Shown here piece by piece: positions 1 through 5,105 of a DNA stretch of 5,105 nt (its first letter is position 1; each line of letters starts with the position of its first letter). Source of the stretch: Prevotellaceae bacterium (GTDB lineage Bacteria; Bacteroidota; Bacteroidia; Bacteroidales; UBA932); NCBI GenBank assembly GCA_031289995.1, contig JAITOI010000033.1, positions 1 through 5,105 of the forward strand, in the 5' to 3' direction. The notes below the pieces were generated by a model. The model was given only the letters and a program-made list of their open reading frames with translations, searched no databases and was not told the origin of the DNA. Made by a program: the position numbers and the translations under genes.

Positions 1-24
1 TGTTAGATGTTTCAAGGTTTTCAT
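1..24 (-). CDS. Possible start of a further downstream gene (only 8 codons visible)
   Basis: An ATG at 24 on the minus strand opens a frame MKTLKHLT that runs off the left edge. It lies 41 bases after the sdhB stop, behind an A/T-rich leader (ACAATTTTACATTCGT), similar to the other starts here. The basic, Lys-rich beginning would suit many proteins, including one with a signal peptide, but eight codons cannot identify it. It may also be chance. Confidence 0.25.
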
Positions 25-48
25 ACGAATGTAAAATTGTTTTTTAGA

Positions 49-68
49 TGCCGGATTATGGCGGATTA
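49..68. repeat. Imperfect 10-base tandem repeat at the sdhB stop
   Basis: On the plus strand TGCCGGATTA (49-58) is followed at once by TGGCGGATTA (59-68), with one mismatch. The second copy covers the sdhB stop codon (66-68). It is short and could be chance. No convincing terminator stem with a U-run is seen between sdhB and the window edge. Confidence 0.4.
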
Positions 69-839
69 GTCTTGTAGCTTGGCGCACAAAAATTCGCGGT
101 TGAGGCGTGCGATGTGCGAAATGGAAATGCTCTTGGGGCACTCGGCTTCGCAGGCTCCCGTGTTGGTGCAGCTGCCAAAGCCCAGCTCGTCCATTTTGGC
201 GACCATTGCCTTGGCGCGGCGTGCGGCTTCGAGCTTGCCTTGCGGCAGCAGCACGAGCGAGCTGACGCGGGCTGACACGAACAGCATAGCCGAGCCGTTT
301 TTGCACGAGGCCACGCAGGCGCCGCAGCCAATGCAGGCAGCAGCGTCCATGCTCTCGTCCGATTTTTCCTTGGCAATGGGAATGGCGTTACCGTCGGGCG
401 CACCGCCAGTGTTGACGGAAATGAAGCCGCCTGCCTGCAGGATTTTGTCGAACGCGCCGCGGTCAACCACCAGGTCTTTCACCACCGGGAAACCCTTGCT
501 GCGCCAGGGTTCGATGGTGATGGTGTCGCCATCCTTAAACTTGCGCATGTGGAGCTGGCAGGTGGTTACGTCGTCGTCGGGGCCGTGCGCCCGACCGTTG
601 ATGTAGAGCGAGCACATGCCGCAAATACCCTCGCGGCAGTCGTGGTCGAAGGTTACCGGACCGCGGCAGCCCTTGCTGTGCGCCACCACCTCCTTGCCCT
701 CGCGCACGAGCTGGTCGTTGAGGATGTCGAGCATTTCGAGGAACGACGAATCGGACGAAATGTTGCTCACCTTGTATTGCTCAAAGCGGCCTTTGGCTTT
801 TGCGTTTGCCTGACGCCAAACTTTTAGTGTAAGATTCAT
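66..839 (-). CDS. sdhB: Succinate dehydrogenase/fumarate reductase iron-sulfur subunit
   Basis: This subunit passes electrons between FAD in SdhA and haem/quinone in SdhC through three Fe-S clusters. It has 257 residues, close to the family norm, and all ligands are present. The N-terminal ferredoxin domain has CREGICGMC plus a later Cys (68, 73, 76, 94) for [2Fe-2S]. The C-terminal domain has [11 protein letters not shown] (169, 172, 175, 179) and [11 protein letters not shown] (224, 230, 234). By the known pattern, 169/172/175/234 bind [4Fe-4S] and 179/224/230 bind [3Fe-4S]. The spacing of 6 and 4 in the last group equals that of E. coli SdhB. The ATG at 839 gives the expected N-terminus ([10 protein letters not shown]) and follows the membrane protein stop by 27 bases with a CAAAAAAAGAT leader. 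One oddity: between EGKE and PVTFDHD there are about ten residues ([10 protein letters not shown], with Cys58) that I do not recall in related proteins. Confidence 0.97.
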   Translation of the reverse strand: MNLTLKVWRQANAKAKGRFEQYKVSNISSDSSFLEMLDILNDQLVREGKEVVAHSKGCRGPVTFDHDCREGICGMCSLYINGRAHGPDDDVTTCQLHMRKFKDGDTITIEPWRSKGFPVVKDLVVDRGAFDKILQAGGFISVNTGGAPDGNAIPIAKEKSDESMDAAACIGCGACVASCKNGSAMLFVSARVSSLVLLPQGKLEAARRAKAMVAKMDELGFGSCTNTGACEAECPKSISISHIARLNREFLCAKLQD

Positions 840-866
840 ATCTTTTTTTGCTTTAGAATTTGTATG

Positions 867-2528
867 CTAAATGGAAAATTCAACGGTTTTGGGCGCCGTC
901 AGCTCTGACGGCGAGGACAACTCTGACGGCGAAGACGGCTCTATTGGCTCTGGTAGCGGGGGCTGCGAGGGCAGCTGCTGTTGGGTTTTGCGCTCGCGTA
1001 AGCCCGTCCAAATTTCGCTGAGCACCATAGCCATGAGCGCCATCGAGGGGGTGTGGTAAAACACGCCCAGCCGCCACGAGGTGGTAGGCTCAATGAACAC
1101 GCGGGTTACCACCGCAATCAGCACAAAATAGTTGAGCACGCACAGCAGCCAAAACGAGCTGCTTTTGTTGCGGCGGTAAAACCATCTGCTGCGCAAAATG
1201 AAGTAGGATATGGTGAACGTGAGTATGATGGTGTAGAAGTAGTGCGCCACGTGCCGCGCAGCGTTGAGCGCAGGGAAAATGGAGCCGCTGTGGTAGTACG
1301 ACGCGCCGTCGGGAAGCAGGTTGCTGTTGAAGTATTTGTTGATGACGCTCTCGGAGATGACCGGATTTTTCCACTCCGAAATATTGAAAAAATGGTAGTG
1401 GCTCACGGCGCTCGGCACAACGTACATGCGCGCAAACAGCAGCGGAAAGTGCGAGATGAGGTCGTCGGCAAACTCTTCGAAAACGATGCCAACCTTTGCC
1501 CAGCCTATGGAGTAGGGCACCTGGTCTTCCTGCAATTTGTAGAACAAAAACTGTCGCAACGGCATACGGTTGTTGGCCAGCATCTCGTTCGACATCATGT
1601 TCGCCTCGGTGTACACGCTGTCGGGGAACTGCATCAAAAAGTGGTACAGCTCGCGCGATGCGTCCTTGTGCAGAATATCCAAGTCCATCTCGCGCAGGTG
1701 CGGAATCATGGTGATGACGTTGTTCATTTTTTGCCAGCCGCTGTAGGACGATATGGTCTCGACCTTAAACGAGGACTGGTACGAGGATTTGAGCTTATCG
1801 TGGATGTAGTAGTAGGCCGCCAAGGGCAGCAGCAGCAGCAAAAATTTGTACCATCGGATGTACTGTTTTTCCTTGATGAGCCACAGCGCGAGTATGAGCA
1901 CTGCGGCGGGGATAAACGTTGCGGCGTTGTAGCAGGTGGCGTATATCACCAAAAACAGGGCGTGAAAGGCGAGCAAAAAGCCCGCTATTTTGCCCAGCTC
2001 AATCCTGCCCCAGCCCCCGTTAGGCTTGGCGACGAGGTGCATCCCCACCGCGATAAAAAGCATGGTGAACGAGGCGTAGAGACCCTCGTTGGTTACGCCG
2101 TTGGTGCTAAACAAAATGGTGGGGCAAACGATGATGAGCGCCGCAAAGATGTAGAAAATGACGCGGTTCATGTAGCGGAAAAGGTACTTCACCGTGAGCA
2201 CGAAAAACAGGTTTGCGCCAGCGCTAATCACGTAGAACGACACGAAGTACCACGTGAGCGAAGGGCTGATGTAGTGCAGCAGCTGCACCGTTCGGCTGTA
2301 GCCCGCGGGCCGCCATGCGTTGGTGGCGCCGGTGGCTGCCGACACGAGGTATTTGATGGAGTTGTCGTCGATGAAGAACGGCAGGATGTAGGTGAAGCGG
2401 ATGTAGATGCCCAGCAAAATGTACAGCCCGACCATTCCAGCCAACGCCAAAATCTGCTCCCTCTCAAGCATGAATGAGAGAAAACCACAATTACTTCGTA
2501 GCGCTTTTATTTTGCTTTGCAACGACAT
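867..2528 (-). CDS. Polytopic membrane protein of unknown function, possibly GT-C glycosyltransferase-like, inserted between sdhA and sdhB
   Basis: I do not recognise this 553-residue protein as a named family. About ten hydrophobic segments are visible, near residues 25-51, 90-112, 121-140, 147-165, 180-199, 203-217, 228-244, 425-445, 459-477 and 488-508. A mainly hydrophilic region spans about 245-420. After the first helix comes FFIDDNSIKYL (Asp54, Asp55), then WRPAGYS (72-78). An acidic pair in the first external loop followed by an RPxGY-like motif recalls GT-C enzymes that use lipid-linked sugar donors, but the match is weak and no function is assigned. The tail (about 516-548) is rich in Pro, Ser and Glu. 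The frame is open 41 codons further into sdhA, but the ATG at 2528 is preferred: it lies 19 bases after the sdhA stop behind an A-rich leader (ACAAGAAA), and the earlier codons read as a shadow of sdhA. Met20 (MLEREQ) is another possible start. Base composition looks like that of its neighbours. Confidence 0.85.
   Translation of the reverse strand: MSLQSKIKALRSNCGFLSFMLEREQILALAGMVGLYILLGIYIRFTYILPFFIDDNSIKYLVSAATGATNAWRPAGYSRTVQLLHYISPSLTWYFVSFYVISAGANLFFVLTVKYLFRYMNRVIFYIFAALIIVCPTILFSTNGVTNEGLYASFTMLFIAVGMHLVAKPNGGWGRIELGKIAGFLLAFHALFLVIYATCYNAATFIPAAVLILALWLIKEKQYIRWYKFLLLLLPLAAYYYIHDKLKSSYQSSFKVETISSYSGWQKMNNVITMIPHLREMDLDILHKDASRELYHFLMQFPDSVYTEANMMSNEMLANNRMPLRQFLFYKLQEDQVPYSIGWAKVGIVFEEFADDLISHFPLLFARMYVVPSAVSHYHFFNISEWKNPVISESVINKYFNSNLLPDGASYYHSGSIFPALNAARHVAHYFYTIILTFTISYFILRSRWFYRRNKSSSFWLLCVLNYFVLIAVVTRVFIEPTTSWRLGVFYHTPSMALMAMVLSEIWTGLRERKTQQQLPSQPPLPEPIEPSSPSELSSPSELTAPKTVEFSI
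894..913 (-). other. GC-rich inverted repeat (hairpin) inside the 3' end of the membrane protein gene
   Basis: The 9-base arm CGCCGTCAG (913-905 on the transcript) is perfectly complementary to CTGACGGCG (902-894), with only AG between. With the top pair opened this makes an 8-bp GC-rich stem and a GAGC loop. It lies 24 bases before the TAG of the membrane gene and about 55 bases before the sdhB ATG. No U-run follows directly, so it does not look like an ordinary intrinsic terminator. It could affect mRNA stability, ribosome movement or translation of sdhB, or be a by-product of repeat expansion. Confidence 0.6.
903..938 (-). repeat. Two 18-base tandem repeats coding for a PSSPSE/LSSPSE tail
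   Basis: Two adjacent 18-base units (938-921 and 920-903) differ at four positions, and both end in TCGCCGTCAGAG. They encode PSSPSE and LSSPSE in the Pro/Ser/Glu tail of the membrane protein. The unit is a multiple of three, so copy-number changes would keep the reading frame. Both units contain the CGCCGTCAG arm that can pair with 902-894. Confidence 0.85.
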
Positions 2529-2547
2529 TTTCTTGTTCTGCGGATTG

Positions 2548-4494
2548 CTAATCTTTGTAGTTTCGGGTGGCCACTTTAATGAACTCGTAGTTGAGCGACT
2601 CCTTGTGCAGCACCGGTTCTTTGTCCCTACCGGCGTACTCCCATGCGGCAACGTACATGAAGTTGTCGTCGTCGCGCTTAGCTTCGCCCTCGTCGGTTTG
2701 CATCTCCTCGCGCAGGTGTCCGCCGCAGCTTTCCTTGCGGTGCAGGGCGTCGCGCGCCATCAGCTCGCCCACCTCGAGGAAGTCCGCCACGCGCACCGCT
2801 TTCTCCAGCTCTTGGTTGAACTCCTCGTTGGTGTTGGGCACAAACACGTCGTGCCAAAACTCGTCGCGCAGCTGCTTGATTTCGGCAATCGCCGCCGTCA
2901 ATCCAGCCTCGTTGCGAGCCATGCCCACGTTGTTCCACATAATTTGCCCCAGCTTTTTGTGGAAGTAGTCAACAGGCTGCGAGCCTTGAATGGCAAAGAG
3001 CGCAGCGATTTTGTCGTTCAGCTTTTTCTCGGCTGCGTCAAATTCGGGCGCATTCACGTCGATTTTTTTCTCCTGAATTTTTCCGGCGAGGTAGTCTCCA
3101 ATGGTGTACGGCAGCACGTAGTAGCCGTCCGCCAGGCCTTGCATCAGCGCGGATGCGCCGAGGCGGTTGCCGCCGTGGTCGCTGAAGTTGGCTTCACCAA
3201 TGGCGTACAGGCCGGGCACGGTGGTCATCAGGTTGTAGTCCACCCACAGCCCGCCCATCGTGTAGTGAATGGCGGGGTAGATGGTCATCGGCTCCTCGTA
3301 GGGGTTCACGTCGGTAATTTTTTCGTACATCTGGAAGAGGTTGCCGTAGCGCTCCTCGATGATTTTTTTGCCCAGCCGCTTGATGGCTGTGGAGAAATCG
3401 AGGAACACCGCCAGCCCTGTTTCGTTCACGCCAAAGCCCGCGTCGCAGCGCTCTTTGGCGGCTCGCGAAGCCACGTCGCGCGGCACGAGATTGCCGAAGG
3501 CGGGGTAGCGCCGCTCGAGGTAGTAGTCGCGGTCGTCCTCGGCAATTTGCGAGGCTTTGAGCTGCTTTTTGCGCAGCTTTTCCACGTCCTCTTTTTTCTT
3601 GGGAACCCAAATCCTGCCATCGTTTCGCAGCGACTCGCTCATCAGCGTGAGCTTGCTCTGCTGCTCGCCGTGCACGGGGATGCAGGTGGGGTGAATTTGC
3701 GCAAAGCAAGGGTTGGCAAAGAAGGCACCTTTTTTGTAGGCCTGCCATGCGGCGGAGCCGTTGCTGTTCATGGCGTTGGTGGAGAGGAAAAACACGTTGC
3801 CGTAGCCGCCCGAGGCAATCACCACCGCGTGCGCGCTGTAGCGCTCCATGGCGCCGGTAACGAGGTTGCGGGCAATCACGCCCTTCGCCTCGCCGTTCAC
3901 CAGCACGATGTCGAGAATTTCGTGGCGGGGATACGACGTTACGCTGCCCTTGGCAATTTGGCGGTTGAGCGAGGCGTAGGCGCCCAGCAGCAGCTGCTGT
4001 CCTGTTTGTCCGCGGGCGTAAAAAGTACGGCTCACCTGTGCACCGCCAAACGAGCGGTTGTCGAGCAGCCCGCCGTAGTCGCGGGCAAAGGGCACGCCTT
4101 GCGCCACGCACTGGTCGATGATGCGCCCGCTCACCTCGGCCAAGCGATACACGTTCGACTCGCGGGCGCGGTAGTCGCCACCTTTAATGGTTTCGTAGAA
4201 CAACCGGTATACGGAGTCGTTGTCGTTCTGGTAGTTTTTTGCCGCGTTGATGCCGCCTTGCGCAGCAATAGAGTGGGCGCGGCGCGGCGAGTCGCTGATG
4301 CAAAATATTTTCACGTTGTAGCCCAGCTCACCCAACGAGGCGGCAGCAGAGGCTCCGCCCAAGCCGGTGCCCACAATGATGACATCGAGCTTGCGCTTGT
4401 TGGCGGGATTTACCACGCGAATATGCGACTTGTGGTTAGTCCACTTGTCGGCAAGCGGACCCTCGGGAACTTTTGAAACTAACTTGTCTGACAT
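2548..4494 (-). CDS. sdhA: Succinate dehydrogenase/fumarate reductase flavoprotein subunit
   Basis: This catalytic subunit interconverts succinate and fumarate with covalently bound FAD, on the cytoplasmic side if the complex is oriented as in known members. The 648-residue length is normal for the B-type family. Visible motifs in order: the dinucleotide-binding loop [14 protein letters not shown] (about 38-51); [11 protein letters not shown], whose His74 is the expected covalent FAD attachment site; GGYGNVF (about 229-235); HPT at 268-270; LVPRDVASR with Arg339, the likely proton-transfer arginine; HYTMGG with His410; and [18 protein letters not shown] (433-450) with His440 and Arg444 for substrate and FAD binding. 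Nothing essential is missing. The ATG at 4494 lies 19 bases after the cytochrome b stop, with an A/T-rich leader and no Shine-Dalgarno sequence. The stop is TAG at 2550-2548. The next gene downstream is the inserted membrane protein rather than sdhB. Confidence 0.97.
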   Translation of the reverse strand: MSDKLVSKVPEGPLADKWTNHKSHIRVVNPANKRKLDVIIVGTGLGGASAAASLGELGYNVKIFCISDSPRRAHSIAAQGGINAAKNYQNDNDSVYRLFYETIKGGDYRARESNVYRLAEVSGRIIDQCVAQGVPFARDYGGLLDNRSFGGAQVSRTFYARGQTGQQLLLGAYASLNRQIAKGSVTSYPRHEILDIVLVNGEAKGVIARNLVTGAMERYSAHAVVIASGGYGNVFFLSTNAMNSNGSAAWQAYKKGAFFANPCFAQIHPTCIPVHGEQQSKLTLMSESLRNDGRIWVPKKKEDVEKLRKKQLKASQIAEDDRDYYLERRYPAFGNLVPRDVASRAAKERCDAGFGVNETGLAVFLDFSTAIKRLGKKIIEERYGNLFQMYEKITDVNPYEEPMTIYPAIHYTMGGLWVDYNLMTTVPGLYAIGEANFSDHGGNRLGASALMQGLADGYYVLPYTIGDYLAGKIQEKKIDVNAPEFDAAEKKLNDKIAALFAIQGSQPVDYFHKKLGQIMWNNVGMARNEAGLTAAIAEIKQLRDEFWHDVFVPNTNEEFNQELEKAVRVADFLEVGELMARDALHRKESCGGHLREEMQTDEGEAKRDDDNFMYVAAWEYAGRDKEPVLHKESLNYEFIKVATRNYKD

Positions 4495-4513
4495 AATTTT
4501 TACGGTATAATTT

Positions 4514-5105
4514 TCACTTTGTCGTAATTCGTATCACCCCGTTCAAGCCCTTGTCGCCGTAAGCGGCAACGCTTGCCGAATCCTTCAGCACCTCTACGCT
4601 CGTGATGCTGTCGGGCGAGATTTTGTTCAGCTCCGTCGTATCCGAAATTTGGCCGTTGATGATAACCAGCGCGTCCTTGAGCTGAGCATGGCTGCAGCCT
4701 TTTACAACCCGACAGCAGCCTTTGTCTGCGCCTGCGTGCGGGCATTGCGAGGTTTCGCTAACCCTTGCTGCGTGGCACTTTTCGGGCATTTTTCCTTCGG
4801 CAGGTTGCGGCGCAAAGCCGAACAAAAACCACAGCACCACCGCCGCAAAACCAAGCGCCACCACGGATGCGAACACCGTGGCAATAACCTGCAGGCGCTT
4901 TAGCCAAGTCTTGTTGTTGAAGCCAATCGTTTGCAATGCGCTCCAAAATCCGTGCGTAAGGTGAAACCACAGCGCCACTATCCACACGAGGTAAATCAGC
5001 GCCCACACTGGGTTTTCAAACGTTTCTTTCACCAGCAGGTAGGGGTTTTCGGCGGGGTGCCCACCAATAAATTCCTGCAGCTGCATCTTCGCCCAAAAGT
5101 GGCTC
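4514..5105 (-). CDS. sdhC: Succinate dehydrogenase/fumarate reductase cytochrome b subunit, 3' part, with C-terminal TonB-plug-like extension
   Basis: This is the membrane anchor of succinate:quinone oxidoreductase, which binds haem b and exchanges electrons with quinone. The gene is cut by the window edge: the frame stays open upstream of the Met at 5086 (SHFWAK precedes it), so that Met is internal. Counting from it, two membrane helices are visible at about residues 24-42 and 66-91, with FHLTHGFW (His42, His45) at the end of the first, as expected for haem-ligand histidines in the single-subunit b558 (B-type) family. Such proteins normally end soon after the last helix. Here about 99 residues follow: a Cys/His-rich linker (about 92-134), then a plug-like domain (about 135-190) ending NGVIRITTK. 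The stop is TGA at 4516-4514, 19 bases before sdhA. In five-helix relatives such as Wolinella FrdC the C-terminus is periplasmic, so the extension is inferred to be there. The subunit call is firm; whether it acts as Sdh or Frd is open. Confidence 0.9.
   Translation of the reverse strand, partial: SHFWAKMQLQEFIGGHPAENPYLLVKETFENPVWALIYLVWIVALWFHLTHGFWSALQTIGFNNKTWLKRLQVIATVFASVVALGFAAVVLWFLFGFAPQPAEGKMPEKCHAARVSETSQCPHAGADKGCCRVVKGCSHAQLKDALVIINGQISDTTELNKISPDSITSVEVLKDSASVAAYGDKGLNGVIRITTK
4517..4684 (-). other. TonB-dependent receptor plug-like domain at the SdhC C-terminus
   Basis: The last 56 residues of the cytochrome b frame start with ALVIINGQ, continue through [14 protein letters not shown] and YGDKG, and finish [10 protein letters not shown]. 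This matches the hallmark of SusC/RagA-type receptor plugs (pattern: V-I-D/N-G, then I-x-S-I/V-x-V-L-K-D, Y-G-x-x-G, N-G-V-I-x-I-T-T-K). Similar mini-plugs occur at the end of some Bacteroidetes M56/BlaR1-like proteins. No beta-barrel follows: a stop comes directly after TTK. The domain is therefore a short module, not the start of a transporter. Its role is unknown; binding or signalling in the periplasm is only a guess. Confidence 0.8.

Noticed and set aside
27..34. TACATTCG on the minus strand as a Bacteroidetes -7 promoter element (TAnnTTTG)
   Set aside because: Seven of eight positions match, but there is no TTTG at the right distance upstream and it lies only two bases from the candidate ATG at 24. 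Likely chance.
1826..1840. A (GCA)5 triplet run as a possible phase-variable microsatellite
   Set aside because: It encodes Leu residues in a membrane helix. Triplet changes would not shift frame, and the run is short enough to be codon bias.
1053..2477. A 474-codon open frame on the plus strand opposite the membrane protein gene
   Set aside because: The translation is rich in His, Arg, Val and Gln with no domain or membrane pattern, while the minus strand encodes clear helices. Chance open frame.
2529..2651. A 41-codon upstream extension of the membrane protein frame into sdhA
   Set aside because: It would overlap the sdhA 3' end by about 100 bases, reads as Ser/Thr/Arg-rich shadow sequence, and the ATG at 2528 has a better position and leader.
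2407..4476. A 689-codon open frame on the plus strand opposite sdhA
   Set aside because: It is antisense to a flavoprotein gene with every catalytic motif. The translation is low-complexity, rich in Val, His, Ala and Gly, with no recognisable domain, as expected for a shadow of codon bias.
4514..4684. The plug-like sequence as the start or remnant of a separate SusC-type receptor gene
   Set aside because: It is in one unbroken frame with the cytochrome b helices, and the stop and the sdhA start follow at once with no room for a barrel. A C-terminal fusion is the simpler reading.

Overview
The window reads as part of a Bacteroidetes (probably Bacteroidia) chromosome. Four observations support this: a B-type succinate dehydrogenase/fumarate reductase with the gene order cytochrome b, flavoprotein, iron-sulfur protein; protein sequences that resemble the Bacteroidetes versions as I remember them; a SusC/RagA-style TonB-plug motif; and A-rich leaders without Shine-Dalgarno sequences before the starts. 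No database search was possible.

All supported genes are on the minus strand, so the transcript runs from high to low coordinates. From 5105 to 4514 lies the 3' part of the cytochrome b subunit gene (sdhC/frdC), whose 5' end is outside the window. It ends in an unusual extension: a Cys/His-rich linker followed by a small domain that looks like the conserved end of a TonB-dependent receptor plug. After 19 bases comes a complete flavoprotein gene (sdhA/frdA, 4494-2548). After another 19 bases comes a polytopic membrane protein gene (2528-867) that is not a known part of this enzyme and resembles GT-C-type glycosyltransferases only weakly. After 27 bases comes the complete iron-sulfur gene (sdhB/frdB, 839-66). 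A further minus-strand ORF may begin at 24 and run off the left edge.

The three Sdh/Frd products would form the membrane-bound succinate:quinone oxidoreductase. FAD in SdhA handles succinate/fumarate, three Fe-S clusters in SdhB carry electrons, and SdhC anchors the complex, binds haem b and exchanges electrons with (mena)quinone. Direction in the cell, fumarate respiration or succinate oxidation, cannot be read from the sequence.

The unusual content is the remodelling of an otherwise ordinary operon: the plug-like fusion on SdhC, the membrane gene between sdhA and sdhB, an apparent insertion in SdhB beside the [2Fe-2S] motif, and a tandem repeat with a strong hairpin at the end of the inserted gene. 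The window is almost fully coding and has no gene-free stretch over 300 bases. No tRNA, rRNA, CRISPR array or insertion sequence was seen.
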